A stretch of DNA of 61,436 bases from an uncultured Verrucomicrobiota bacterium (lineage in GTDB: Bacteria; Verrucomicrobiota; Verrucomicrobiia; Opitutales; Opitutaceae). Location: assembly GCA_903856725.1 (NCBI GenBank), contig CAIOCT010000039.1:90034-151469 (forward strand). Reading direction: 5' to 3'. This document shows positions 33,488 through 42,850 of the stretch, piece by piece. Positions within the stretch are counted from its first letter, which is position 1; every line of letters begins with the position of its first letter. The notes below the pieces were generated by a model, which was not told the origin of the DNA, did no database searches, and saw only the letters and a list, made by a program, of their open reading frames with translations. The translations under genes were made by a program, and so were the position numbers.

Positions 33488-34342
33488 CTATCCCGCTCTT
33501 TGCAGTGCTTTCGCCCAAGCGCCGAGGAGTTCTTTACGACAACGGATAGCATCGGGCCAGACGGGGGGATTCGTACTGACGTTATAGCCCACGCTGGTCC
33601 CCAGTTCAGGGCAGACCCAGAGTTCGCCACCGGGGCGCGGGCCTTGCAACCAGAGGGTAAATAAATCTTCGGTGAATGCTAAATAATCGCGAAATTCCGG
33701 AGTGAGCCGACCGCGGCCATTCGTCACGGGGACTTGGCAATGCTGACTATTGAAGGGGCGCAGATGAAACATTTGGGAGTGCTGAATCGACTCGGGCCAG
33801 GCCAGCAGGCGAGCGGAATAATCTTTCGGCAGCATGTGCTTGGAGACGGCAAAATGCGAATGATCCCACGTCACGGGCATGATCTCGCCGGTGGCTTGAC
33901 GGTAAAGGCGCGCGATCTCCGTGAATTTTTCCGGAGTTTCGGTGGCAGTGTCGCGATGGACTTCAATGTGCACGCCGAGGCCGAGCCGTTTCGAAAGTTT
34001 GATGAGTCGTACGGCGAGTGCGGCCGCTTGGGCGGGCGGCGTGTCGTGATTGAGTAATTGAATGTTAATGAAATGAACTCCGAGCGCTCGTTGCGCTTCG
34101 AGGCGCGGGCGCGTCACCGCTAAATCGCTGCAATCAAATCCGCTCATCATCGCTAAGCCGCGCCGCGCGGCGCCGGCTTTTAGTTCCGGGGTGACGTTGG
34201 CGCACACACCATCAAAACCCGCTGCTTGGATGGCGGTGAGTTTGCGCTCCAGCGACCATTCGCGTTGCGCCGTGGGGTGTCCTTCGAGTGACCAAGTCGT
34301 AGCGCACATGATCAAGCGAGGTGGTGATGAAACAATTTTCAT
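33488..34342 (-). CDS. Sugar phosphate isomerase/epimerase-like TIM-barrel protein
   Basis: A 284-residue cytosolic protein of the xylose-isomerase-like TIM-barrel superfamily. It shows the barrel strands with metal-binding residues at expected places: GVHIEVHRDT (Glu in strand 5 region), MPVTWDHSHFA (Asp/His) and a late Glu (WVCPELG). Members isomerise or epimerise sugars and inositol derivatives. It is the first gene leftward of the divergent promoter region and precedes LacI, so it probably acts on the imported product. Confidence 0.7.
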   Translation of the reverse strand: MKIVSSPPRLIMCATTWSLEGHPTAQREWSLERKLTAIQAAGFDGVCANVTPELKAGAARRGLAMMSGFDCSDLAVTRPRLEAQRALGVHFINIQLLNHDTPPAQAAALAVRLIKLSKRLGLGVHIEVHRDTATETPEKFTEIARLYRQATGEIMPVTWDHSHFAVSKHMLPKDYSARLLAWPESIQHSQMFHLRPFNSQHCQVPVTNGRGRLTPEFRDYLAFTEDLFTLWLQGPRPGGELWVCPELGTSVGYNVSTNPPVWPDAIRCRKELLGAWAKALQRAG

Positions 34343-34625
34343 GAAGGAAGTGAAAATAACTGAAAACGGATGTTGAAAAATACGATCTTAGTAGGCCATT
34401 TTTGGCCGGACTGGCGTTGCTTGGCCAGCTTAGAAGCGAAAAACCCCTGTAAAACCCTATGAAAACCCCTGAATCGAGTTTCATGATACTCAGCGATCCA
34501 GCCAAGCATCTTGGCCAGTTCTTATCGCCGGGGAGGGTGAATCCTGGTCTTTTCAGCAGGCTAGGGATGGCCAAATTGGCAAAATCTGCACTAGGCTAAC
34601 CTCCTTTAATCGCGAATACCCTGTT
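34343..34625. promoter_or_regulatory. Divergent control region of the carbohydrate island
   Basis: It separates the leftward run (isomerase, LacI, TonB receptor) from the rightward run (GH78 and partners). TTGGCCAG occurs twice (near 34420 and 34512), with ATGGCCAA near 34566; the core TGGCCA is palindromic. AAAACCCCTG occurs twice (near 34441 and 34463). TGAAAAT/TGAAAAC blocks lie at 34351-34367. These repeats are candidate operator sites but no consensus could be tested. Confidence 0.5.
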
Positions 34626-37067
34626 ATGTTACCCTTACCCTTTGTTCAGCGTGCGTCGTGGATTTGGTCGGCCGAAGGTACCCATGCGGTGCCAGCTCCT
34701 GGGCAAGCTTCGCCCTCTCATTATCAAGTGCGTTATTTCCGGCGCACGTTTGAGCTCGCGGATCCCGGTATGGCGGCGCTGACGGTTCATTTGTCCGCCG
34801 ATAGTCGTTATGTTTTTTATTGTAACGGAATTTGCGTGGGTCGCGGGCCAGCGAAGGGAGATATCAACCATCATTTCTATGATACTTTTGAGCTGACGCC
34901 TCATTTGCGGCGCGGTCGGAATGTGCTCGCGGTGATTGTGCAGGACATGTCGCGCGTGGCGCATCGGCCGGCGCTGCTGGGCGCGCCTTGTTCAGTGATG
35001 ACGTATGCCGGTGGCTTCGTCTTGGAGGGAGCCGTGCTCGATGCGGCGGGCGCGGAGCTTGTGGATTTGCAGACGGATGCGCAGTGGCGAGTTGCGGTGG
35101 ATCATGGTCATCGTTTTCAAAATGATCACACAACTTTTGAAGGCTATTTAGGTTATTTCGAACACCGCATTTCAGCCTTGGTTCCGGCCGGATGGACGAC
35201 GCCTGAATTTGACGACCAAGCGTGGTCGGCTGCGGAAGTACTTTTCAAGGCGGAGCGTTTAGAAAATCGCCGCGACCCGGCTAGTCCTTACGGGTTGTTG
35301 CCGCGAATGATTCCCATGTTGACCGAAGGAGAGCTCACGCCGTTTCCCGATGCTTACATGGTAGGTGGTGGCGCGGTGTCGCCGGCTTGGCAAAAATTGC
35401 TGACGGCCGGCGTGCCGCTCACGCTAGCCGCGGGCGAAAAAATTGATCTCGTACTCGATATGGGCGTGCTGACGACGGCGTTTCCCCATCTCGCGGTCAG
35501 TGGTGGTGCGGGCAGTCGGGTGCGGTTGAATTACGCGGAGGCCTTGCGTTTGCCGTGGGGCACGGCGGGGGCGAAATTGCTCGGTAAGCAGCAGTCACTC
35601 GCGAATCTCGCTTCGCATTTTGCCGATGAAAGCACCGGTTGGACCTTTGATCGCCGCGGTAAGGTAACGGGTTGGGGTGATACCTGGGAGCCGGCCGGGC
35701 GCGCGGATATTTTTGAGCCACTGCATTGGCGGGCTTTCCGCTATGTGGGCTTACAAATTACCGTGGGGGCGGCGCCGCTCACGTTGCATGCGGTGCAGCA
35801 GCGCTACACCGCGTATCCGTATCACGTGGCCGCGAAATTTAGTTCGTCCGATGTCGCGCTCGATAAAATTTGGCAGGTCGGTTTGCACACGATGCAGATG
35901 TGTTCTCATGAAACGTTTGAGGACTGTCCGCATTATGAGCAGATGCAGTATGCGGGCGACACGATGATCACCTCGCAGCTCGCGATGTTGACGACGGGTG
36001 ACTCACGTTTGAGTCGGCAGGCGCTTTATCAATTTGATTGGTCGCGATTGTCCGATGGACTGACGCAGGCGCGTTTCCCCTCGCGGCTTTTGCAGGTTAT
36101 TCCGGCGTGGAGCGTTCATTGGATTACTAACATTCGGGATTATTTTCTATGTACGGGTGATCGCGCCACGGTGCAGGATTTGTTGCCCGGGGTGCGCGCG
36201 GTGCTCGATTGGTATCGGCGCCACACCGATGCCGCGGGTTTGCCGGCAAAAATGCCGTACTGGAATATCACCGACTGGTGTCCATGGTGGCCGCGCGGTG
36301 TCGTGCCGGGCGCAGATACGGGGGCAACTTGTATTCACGCGGCGCAATACATCAACGCGCTTGATGAGGCGGCGTGGTTGTTACGTTATTTCGATCGCGG
36401 GGCCGAGGCGACGGCGCTCACGACGGAGGCCGCGGGGCTGCGCAAGAAAGCGCATGCGCTGTTTTGGTCCGAGAGCGAAGGGTTGTATTTTGATCGTCCG
36501 GGTGGTCCAGAAATTAGTCAGTACGGCAATGCGTGGGCGATCCTCGCGGGCTTGGCGGGGGAGCGGGAGCGGTCGATTATGCTGCGGCGCTTTCCGCACG
36601 ATCCGAAACTTGCGCCGGGCTCGTTCTTCTGGTGGCACATTGGCTTCAAGGCATTGGCGATCTGCGGTCGCTCTGATGATATGCCGCAATATTTGGGCCC
36701 CTGGCATGAGTCTGTCAGTTACGGCTTATCTACTTTCGTCGAGGAGAACAGTTACTGGCGCTCGTTATGTCACGCGTGGTCCGCGCATCCCGTGCTGGAA
36801 TTTCAGCAGCGCATTTTGGGCGTCATGCCCGTCGAGCCAGGATTCACCCGCATTCGCCTGCAACCGCATCGGTGCGGGCTCACGCACGCGCAAGGCAGCG
36901 TCTGCACGCCATTCGGTTTAATCACCGTGGCTTGGCGGGTGACTGGAGCGACTTTCACGCTCGAGGTCGCGGGGCCTAAAAATATTCCTGGGCAAGTAAT
37001 ATTGCCTGATGGCAGCACGCATGAATTTGCGGGCGGTCAGGCTAGCTACACAGTGACGCTCTCATGA
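34626..37067 (+). CDS. Alpha-L-rhamnosidase-like protein (GH78 family)
   Basis: An 813-residue protein with the GH78 architecture: N-terminal beta domains (about 1-400), a helical toroid catalytic domain (about 410-730) with the signature DCPHYEQMQYAGDT, and a C-terminal beta-sandwich. GH78 enzymes release L-rhamnose from glycans. There is no signal peptide (the protein starts LPLPFVQRASWIW), so it likely acts on imported oligosaccharides in the cytosol. It begins the rightward run and overlaps the next gene by four bases. Confidence 0.85.
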   Translation: MLPLPFVQRASWIWSAEGTHAVPAPGQASPSHYQVRYFRRTFELADPGMAALTVHLSADSRYVFYCNGICVGRGPAKGDINHHFYDTFELTPHLRRGRNVLAVIVQDMSRVAHRPALLGAPCSVMTYAGGFVLEGAVLDAAGAELVDLQTDAQWRVAVDHGHRFQNDHTTFEGYLGYFEHRISALVPAGWTTPEFDDQAWSAAEVLFKAERLENRRDPASPYGLLPRMIPMLTEGELTPFPDAYMVGGGAVSPAWQKLLTAGVPLTLAAGEKIDLVLDMGVLTTAFPHLAVSGGAGSRVRLNYAEALRLPWGTAGAKLLGKQQSLANLASHFADESTGWTFDRRGKVTGWGDTWEPAGRADIFEPLHWRAFRYVGLQITVGAAPLTLHAVQQRYTAYPYHVAAKFSSSDVALDKIWQVGLHTMQMCSHETFEDCPHYEQMQYAGDTMITSQLAMLTTGDSRLSRQALYQFDWSRLSDGLTQARFPSRLLQVIPAWSVHWITNIRDYFLCTGDRATVQDLLPGVRAVLDWYRRHTDAAGLPAKMPYWNITDWCPWWPRGVVPGADTGATCIHAAQYINALDEAAWLLRYFDRGAEATALTTEAAGLRKKAHALFWSESEGLYFDRPGGPEISQYGNAWAILAGLAGERERSIMLRRFPHDPKLAPGSFFWWHIGFKALAICGRSDDMPQYLGPWHESVSYGLSTFVEENSYWRSLCHAWSAHPVLEFQQRILGVMPVEPGFTRIRLQPHRCGLTHAQGSVCTPFGLITVAWRVTGATFTLEVAGPKNIPGQVILPDGSTHEFAGGQASYTVTLS

Positions 37068-37921
37068 GTACCGCGCTGCAACTCGTTCACGACGGAGACC
37101 GCGCGGTGGAAATCCATCGGGTCGGCGGCGGGCGTTTGCTGCGTTATGTTTTTCGGCCCGAGACGTCCTTGGATGAGGCGGCGCGGCCCTACGCGCATCC
37201 GGTGTGCACTTTAGCGGGAGAGGAGTTGACCAATTTCCGTCCGAACGATCATCGCTGGCAGCATGGCCTGAGTTTCACCATCAATTGTTTGGCGGGCTAT
37301 AATTTTTGGGGTGGGGGCACCTATCGCCGCGCGGATGGTTATCAATGGCGCGCCGATCATGGCACGCAGCAGCACACGGCGTGGGTGGAGCAGAGCAGTA
37401 ATCATTTAGCGCATCTTTTGGACTGGCGGGTTGGCACGGCGGGTGAGCGGCTCCTGCAGGAGAAGCGCGCGTTAACTTTCACCATTCTTTCGGCGCAGGC
37501 CTGGTCGTTGCGTTGGGTGGCGACGTTGCAGAATGTGGCGGGGCGTCCACTGGCTTTAGGCCAGTATCATTCGCATGAAGGGCTGACCGGTTCGCATTAT
37601 AGCGGTCTACAATTTCGAGGTGCGCGCGATTTGCTCGACGAACACGGTGATGCCTCCATCGGGATTTTCGCGGAAGGCGATCGCGTGGGCGAGGCCGCGG
37701 TGCACGGGGCCGCGAGTTCCTGGATGGAATGGCGCGGGCAGAAAGATGTTTCGCAACAGCGCGTCAATCTTCGCTTCACCAATAATACGGGACCGCTGCA
37801 TTGGTTTGTGCGGCGGGGCAATCCCCTCGCGGCGCTACCCTTTCAATATGCCCAGGATCTGCAACTCGCGCCGGGCGCTGCTTTCACCATCGACCACACG
37901 TTAACGTTTACCGACCTATGA
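37064..37921 (+). CDS. PmoA-like (DUF6807) family protein
   Basis: A 285-residue cytosolic protein with a beta-rich fold. The segments PYAHPVCTLAGEELTNF, NDHRWQHGLSFTI and LGQYHSHEGLTG match the DUF6807/PmoA-like family, whose members occur in carbohydrate loci of Planctomycetes and Verrucomicrobiota. Despite the name, there is no evidence of methane oxidation. The start overlaps the GH78 stop (37064-37067) and its stop overlaps the start of the PLP enzyme, so the three are translated together. Function unknown. Confidence 0.7.
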   Translation: MSTALQLVHDGDRAVEIHRVGGGRLLRYVFRPETSLDEAARPYAHPVCTLAGEELTNFRPNDHRWQHGLSFTINCLAGYNFWGGGTYRRADGYQWRADHGTQQHTAWVEQSSNHLAHLLDWRVGTAGERLLQEKRALTFTILSAQAWSLRWVATLQNVAGRPLALGQYHSHEGLTGSHYSGLQFRGARDLLDEHGDASIGIFAEGDRVGEAAVHGAASSWMEWRGQKDVSQQRVNLRFTNNTGPLHWFVRRGNPLAALPFQYAQDLQLAPGAAFTIDHTLTFTDL

Positions 37922-39207
37922 AAACCAATCGACGCACATTTATTCAAGGGCTGGGCACGGGCGTAGTGGGCGCGTGGGCCAGCGGGAGCGTGGTCGCGGC
38001 GGCACCAGCCCCTGCGGTGGCGGCGAGTTGGCCGATTTTCGATGCGGCGCACCCCGCTGCTTTTTGGCGGGCGGTGCGAGCGAGTTATCCCCTGCTGGCA
38101 GATCCGCTTTATTTAAATACGGGCGGGATTGGCCCCGTGGCCCAGCCGGTGCTCGATCAGATGATCGCGACGATGTATCAATTGCAGCAGCATTCCGAGA
38201 CGGGGCATGATTTGTTTGAGCCGGCGCGGGTCACGGTGGCAAAATTTGTCGGTGCGCAGTCCCGAGAAATTAGCTTCGTGCGGAATGCCACCGAAGGTAA
38301 TTGCATCATCGCGGGGGGCTTGGCCCTCACCGCGGGCGATGAGGTTATTTTTGAATCCCACGCGCATCCCGGCGGATCTTTTCCTTGGTATAATCAAGCG
38401 AAGTTGCGGGGAATTACGGTGCGCTTGTTCGAGCCTGATTCAACGAGTCCTGAGGCTAATTTGGCGCGGATTCGTGCGCTGATCACGCCGCGGACTAAGG
38501 TGATTCAGGTGAGTCATATCACGTGCACCACGGGTCTGGTGATGCCAGTGGCGGCGATCGCCCGCCTCGCTCAGTCGCAGGGGATTTGGTTTCATGTCGA
38601 TGGCGCGCAGGCGGTCGGCATGATTCCGGTGAGTCTGAACGAACTCGGTTGTGATTCGTATGCTTTCAGTGGGCACAAGTGGCTGGGCGGACCGCACGAA
38701 ACGGGGGTGTTTTATATTCGCCGCGATCGCTTGGCCGACGTGGCCCCAACTTATATGGGGGCGCATGGCGCGGAGTTACCGTTCTTGCCCGGTGACCTTA
38801 AGTATTTTGACGGCACGATGCGCCACGAATACGGCACGCGCAACGCGGGGCTAATTACGGGACTAGCGGAAGCGGTGCGCGGTCAAACTCTCATGGGGCG
38901 TGAGCGCATTGCCGCTCACGGCCGCGAGCTCGCTACTGTATTACTGACAGAGTTGTCGCGAATTGAGGGGATCACGGTGCTCACGCCGCGCGCGGATGAT
39001 ATGCGCGCGGCCATGACTACGATTCGCCACGCGCGAGTGGGGGCGCATAAATTATTTACCTATCTCCTCGACGAACATCGGCTGCGTTGTCGTCCGGTTA
39101 CGGAGCAAGGGCTCGAGGTGGTGCGTATCTCGACGCACATTTTCAATTCCCCCGCTGATTGCGAACGCGTGATCAACGGGGTGCGCGCGGCAGCGCGGGC
39201 GCTCTAA
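37918..39207 (+). CDS. Tat-exported class V aminotransferase-fold PLP enzyme
   Basis: A 429-residue protein from ATG 37918 with a twin-arginine signal (KTNRRTFIQGLGTGVVGAW), which means the cofactor-loaded enzyme is exported. The fold-type I core resembles isopenicillin-N-epimerase-like and cysteine-desulfurase-like enzymes: GGIGPVAQPV near 69-78, Asp228 in HVDGAQAVG and the PLP-binding Lys254 in FSGHKWLGGP. Tat-exported PLP enzymes are rare; PvdN of Pseudomonas, which modifies pyoverdine, is the best known. Here a glycan or peptide substituent is a more likely substrate. The start overlaps the previous stop by four bases. A RidA-like protein, also exported, lies convergent to it. Confidence 0.85.
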   Translation: MKTNRRTFIQGLGTGVVGAWASGSVVAAAPAPAVAASWPIFDAAHPAAFWRAVRASYPLLADPLYLNTGGIGPVAQPVLDQMIATMYQLQQHSETGHDLFEPARVTVAKFVGAQSREISFVRNATEGNCIIAGGLALTAGDEVIFESHAHPGGSFPWYNQAKLRGITVRLFEPDSTSPEANLARIRALITPRTKVIQVSHITCTTGLVMPVAAIARLAQSQGIWFHVDGAQAVGMIPVSLNELGCDSYAFSGHKWLGGPHETGVFYIRRDRLADVAPTYMGAHGAELPFLPGDLKYFDGTMRHEYGTRNAGLITGLAEAVRGQTLMGRERIAAHGRELATVLLTELSRIEGITVLTPRADDMRAAMTTIRHARVGAHKLFTYLLDEHRLRCRPVTEQGLEVVRISTHIFNSPADCERVINGVRAAARAL

Positions 39208-39246
39208 TCGATGCGCGAGCGTTCTTCCACTTTTCCCACCGGGGGT

Positions 39247-39780
39247 TTAATCCGCCACTTCCGCGATCAGTTCAATTTCGACGGGGGCGCCTGCGGGCAG
39301 GGCATTAACGCCGACGGCGGCGCGGGCGTGACGACCCGCCGGTCCAAAAACGGCGACCAGCAAGTCAGAAGCGCCATTAACCACCTTGGGCTGGGCGGTG
39401 AAATCATCGGTGCAATTAACAAAACCGCCCACGCGCACGATGCGCTGCACGCGCGCCAAGTCACCGAGTTCCGCTTGGAGCACGGCCAGCAATTGCAGCA
39501 CGCACGTCCGTGCGGCTTGCGCCGCTTGCGCTTCCGTCAGTTCGCGCCCGACTTTACCGGTGAGCGGCTTACCGTCGGCGCCACGCGCGATTTGTCCGGC
39601 CAAAAAAATCAATTTACCGCTTCGCACGGCTGGCACGTAGTTAGCAATAGACGGTGGGACGGCGGGCAAGGTCAGGCCCAGTGCGGCGAGCCGTTGCGTG
39701 GGCGTCGACGTTTCCGCCGCGCGGGACGTAACGGTCAGACTAAAGATTGCCAGCAGACCAATCATCAGAGTAGGGTTCAT
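39247..39780 (-). CDS. Exported RidA/YjgF-family protein
   Basis: A 177-residue protein from ATG 39780 with a Sec signal (MNPTLMIGLLAIFSLTVTSRA). The mature part is a RidA-family domain: GKLIFLAGQIA, VLQLLAVLQAELGDLARV and the key arginine in ARAAVGVNALPAGAPVEIE. RidA proteins hydrolyse reactive enamines and imines made by PLP enzymes. A secreted member next to a Tat-exported PLP enzyme suggests it protects the periplasm from that enzyme's product, although it is on the opposite strand (39 bases apart, convergent). Confidence 0.8.
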   Translation of the reverse strand: MNPTLMIGLLAIFSLTVTSRAAETSTPTQRLAALGLTLPAVPPSIANYVPAVRSGKLIFLAGQIARGADGKPLTGKVGRELTEAQAAQAARTCVLQLLAVLQAELGDLARVQRIVRVGGFVNCTDDFTAQPKVVNGASDLLVAVFGPAGRHARAAVGVNALPAGAPVEIELIAEVAD

Positions 39781-39904
39781 AAAGTTTTTATTTCTGTCGT
39801 CGTGAGCCGCGCACCGCAACGACAGAACGCAGGAGGTGGTGGAGTCGAGTTTGGTGGCCTGACGGCGATCAACTCACGTGCGCCGCACCTCTGGATTTGC
39901 TGTC

Positions 39905-40957
39905 ATGAGTAAAATCAAAATAGCCGGTGCGTTGTTGCTGAGTTGGGTCGTAGCTCTAGGTGCCGCGGTCGGACCCGCGCACGATTTAATTTTGTGCGTT
40001 ACGTTTCGAGTCCCCGGGGGACTCACGGCTACGGCGCTGCCACTGCCATTGCCGCCCTGCGGATTTCATCAGCGCGGGGCGGATAATCGCTTCACTCATT
40101 TCGGGCCGAACTATCCGCGTTTCAATAATTTGGCCCGTGATCCGCGAGATCCGCGGGTATTATACGCGGCGTCGCTCAATGGAGTTTTGTGTTCCACCGA
40201 TGGTGGTGAATCTTGGCGGATTGGGACGAGTTGGGACATGACCGAGCCGCGGGATGTTTGCATCGACCCGCACGCGCCGGATCATATTTACCTCGCGCTG
40301 CCTGATGGGATTGCCGTCTCCAACGATCGGGGGCTGACGTGGCCACGCCGCGAAATCGGGCTGCCGAGGCGCGGAAAATACATGCAAGCCGTAAAAGTGG
40401 ATCGCGCGCAAGCGGGCCGAGTGTTGGCCGGTTGTGAGTCGGGGATTTATTTAACGGAGAATGGCGCGCAATCCTGGCGGCGGGTTTTTTCCACGCAGGC
40501 GACGACGACTGATCTGCAGCAATCGCCGCATGATGCACAACTTTGGCTGGCGACCACACAAAGTGATGGCGCGCTGCGCTCGCGTGATGGCGGCCTTACG
40601 TGGGAGAAAATTGCCGGCGTGCCGGCTGCGGCGGCTCTTTACAATATCGCCTTTGATGCGACGAACGCGCGCCGCTATGCGGTCGCTAGTTGGACGTATG
40701 GAATTTTGACCACAGAAGATGGCGGTGAGACGTGGAGTGAGCGCAATGCGGGGCTGCCGGCGCCACATCGAGTTTTCCGTTTGGGGATCGATCCCGATAA
40801 CGGCCGGCTTTACGCCGGAGTTTACGAAGCGGCGGTTTATGAATCACTCGATTTTGGTCGCACGTGGCGGTCGGCCGGATTCGAGCATTCGGTGGTCTAC
40901 AATTTTGTTTTTTTACCCCGTTTCGTTAACACCCCGGCGCTCGCCCACTTACCATGA
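39905..40957 (+). CDS. Exported Asp-box (BNR) beta-propeller protein, module 1
   Basis: A 350-residue protein from ATG 39905 with a Sec signal (about 1-22). It carries at least five Asp-boxes of the SxDxGxTW type: STDGGESW, SNDRGLTW, SRDGGLTW, TEDGGETW and SLDFGRTW, which define a sialidase-like or photosystem-assembly-factor-like propeller. No catalytic sialidase triad was identified, so binding is as likely as catalysis. The stop overlaps the next start by four bases. A paralogue occupies the same position in module 2 at 42851. Confidence 0.75.
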   Translation: MSKIKIAGALLLSWVVALGAAVGPAHDLILCVTFRVPGGLTATALPLPLPPCGFHQRGADNRFTHFGPNYPRFNNLARDPRDPRVLYAASLNGVLCSTDGGESWRIGTSWDMTEPRDVCIDPHAPDHIYLALPDGIAVSNDRGLTWPRREIGLPRRGKYMQAVKVDRAQAGRVLAGCESGIYLTENGAQSWRRVFSTQATTTDLQQSPHDAQLWLATTQSDGALRSRDGGLTWEKIAGVPAAAALYNIAFDATNARRYAVASWTYGILTTEDGGETWSERNAGLPAPHRVFRLGIDPDNGRLYAGVYEAAVYESLDFGRTWRSAGFEHSVVYNFVFLPRFVNTPALAHLP

Positions 40958-42837
40958 TCGCTCGCCGCTTGCTCATTGCTAGTTTCGCGCTCGGTTGCGC
41001 CGTAGTTTCCTCAGCGCAGCCGGCTTTCGTTGGCCCGGCGCCGGCTCGAACGATTTTGCCGACCCCTGAGCTGCAGCGCGCCGCTTACCTGGCGCGGATC
41101 GATGAGATTTTGGCTTGGCGGTCGAGTCAGGCGAAGCCCGGAGAGCTTTTTCCCGAGATGACCATGATCGCCACCAAGCTCGCGCTGCATCAGGATGCCG
41201 AGCTTTGTTCCCGCAGTGTGATTCAGTTGATGAAGACACCGGCCAGCGGTCCTTTCTGGATGTTTCCAACGGTCAACGTCGCTTTCCTCGGTCGCGATCA
41301 GCTCTCCTTGGAGGCGCGCCAGGCGATTCGCAAAGCGTGGAGTCGGGAGATGCAGATGCGCGGAGACACCGAAAATCACTGGGCCATGTATTATACTTCC
41401 CTGTACTTGATGGCGGAGTTGTATCCGAACGAGCCGGGGAGCAGTTGGTATTCGGGAAAAAGTTCAGCAGATAATTTGGCGGAGGCCAAAGAGTATCTGA
41501 TTGATTGGATGAACCTCGCGACGACGGTCGGGCAAGGGGAGTTCAATCCGACGCACTACATCGGTGAATACGCGATCCCGATGCTTTATCTTGCTACTTG
41601 GGCGAAGGACCCCGCGATGCGCTTGCGCGGAAAAATGACCCTCGATTGGATTTTTGCCGATCTCGCAGAGAATACTCTCAACGGCGTGCTCCATGGGGCG
41701 AATGCCCGAACGGATGATGTTTCTGTGATTGAGCGGGGTAAAGCGCTGGCTTCATTTTTTAGTTGGGTGCTTTTCGGAAATGTCCCGCCGATCATTAGCT
41801 ATGGAGGCTGGGGCTTGTATTTTGCCACGGTGGCAAAAAATTACGAATTGCCTGAAGTGATTTATCGAATCGCGGTGGATCGGCCGAGCGATTATGTGCA
41901 GCGTGATTTTAAACGCACGCGGCGCCGCTGGCGAAATAGCGATGTGCTCATGGCGCCCATCTATAAGACTAATTATACCCGCCGTGATTATGCGGTAGGC
42001 TCTTATCAAGGAGGACTCGCTGATCCAATCCAGACGCACGTTTGGGATGTCACGTGGGATGTGCGAGATCCACGCGGAGTGCACAACACGATGTTTTCGA
42101 TGCATCCGGTGTCTTCGAGTTATGATCTGCAGACTTATTTTTCAGAATTGCCCGACCAGATGGCGAAAGAGGTCACGAAGGAGGGTAAGGCCTCTTATGA
42201 TTCACCGGATAAATTTTTGGGAGGTTCCCGGTTTGAGCAAGTGTTTCAAGATTTAGACACCGTGATTGCTTTGTACGATATTCCCGTCGGTACGCGTTTC
42301 CCGCACATCAATGGATTTTTCTCCAAAGATTTAGTGCAACTCACGGTCGATCCATCTGGTTGGATTTTTGCGCAAGGCGGCTCGTGCTATCTCGCTTACC
42401 GGCCGCTCGCTGCATACCAGCTGCGGCCGGTCGCGCTGATTAAATCCTCCATGACAGGGGAGCGCGCCAGTCTGGGTGACCAGCAGCTATTCAGTCCGCA
42501 TCTAAAAAACGGCACGATTGTGCAGGCGGCCGCGGTGAGTGAATTTAAGGATTTTGCGGCCTTTCAAGCGGCGATTCGAGCGCTGCCCTTGAGTTTTCAG
42601 CTGGTGACGAAGCCGACGGTGACCTTTCAAACGCTCCGTGGTAAAGTGGTCACTTGCACATTTGGCGCAGCGCCGATTGTTAATGGGCAGCCGTTTGATT
42701 ATACGACGTGGAAGCTTTTCGAAGGGCCTTATCTCAATGCAGAGAAGGGCTCCGGGCGCCTGACCATTACGCACGGCGCGCTGGAACGTATTTTAGATTT
42801 TAAAACACTCAGTATCACTGATCGCGTGAAACCCTAA
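40954..42837 (+). CDS. Large exported helical/beta protein of unknown function, module 1
   Basis: A 627-residue protein with a Sec signal (about 1-21). Residues about 40-330 look all-helical with aromatic repeats (FWMFPTVNVAFLG, DTENHWAMYYTSLYLMAEL, GQGEFNPTHYIGEY), recalling (alpha/alpha)-toroid polysaccharide lyases; the C-terminal half is beta-rich. No family was identified. The strict conservation of ENHW, the EF/YIGEYAIP segment and HVWDVTW in the paralogue at 43890 marks likely functional residues. It overlaps the propeller gene before it by four bases. Confidence 0.65.
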   Translation: MIARRLLIASFALGCAVVSSAQPAFVGPAPARTILPTPELQRAAYLARIDEILAWRSSQAKPGELFPEMTMIATKLALHQDAELCSRSVIQLMKTPASGPFWMFPTVNVAFLGRDQLSLEARQAIRKAWSREMQMRGDTENHWAMYYTSLYLMAELYPNEPGSSWYSGKSSADNLAEAKEYLIDWMNLATTVGQGEFNPTHYIGEYAIPMLYLATWAKDPAMRLRGKMTLDWIFADLAENTLNGVLHGANARTDDVSVIERGKALASFFSWVLFGNVPPIISYGGWGLYFATVAKNYELPEVIYRIAVDRPSDYVQRDFKRTRRRWRNSDVLMAPIYKTNYTRRDYAVGSYQGGLADPIQTHVWDVTWDVRDPRGVHNTMFSMHPVSSSYDLQTYFSELPDQMAKEVTKEGKASYDSPDKFLGGSRFEQVFQDLDTVIALYDIPVGTRFPHINGFFSKDLVQLTVDPSGWIFAQGGSCYLAYRPLAAYQLRPVALIKSSMTGERASLGDQQLFSPHLKNGTIVQAAAVSEFKDFAAFQAAIRALPLSFQLVTKPTVTFQTLRGKVVTCTFGAAPIVNGQPFDYTTWKLFEGPYLNAEKGSGRLTITHGALERILDFKTLSITDRVKP

Positions 42838-42850
42838 ACCTATTTATTTT

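Noticed and set aside
37064-37921. A methane monooxygenase subunit, as the name PmoA may suggest
   Set aside because: The protein is soluble and matches DUF6807, not the membrane-bound monooxygenase subunit; context is carbohydrate use.
39211-39912. A 233-codon plus-strand frame opposite the RidA-like gene
   Set aside because: RidA motifs and a signal peptide on the minus strand are convincing; the plus frame has none.
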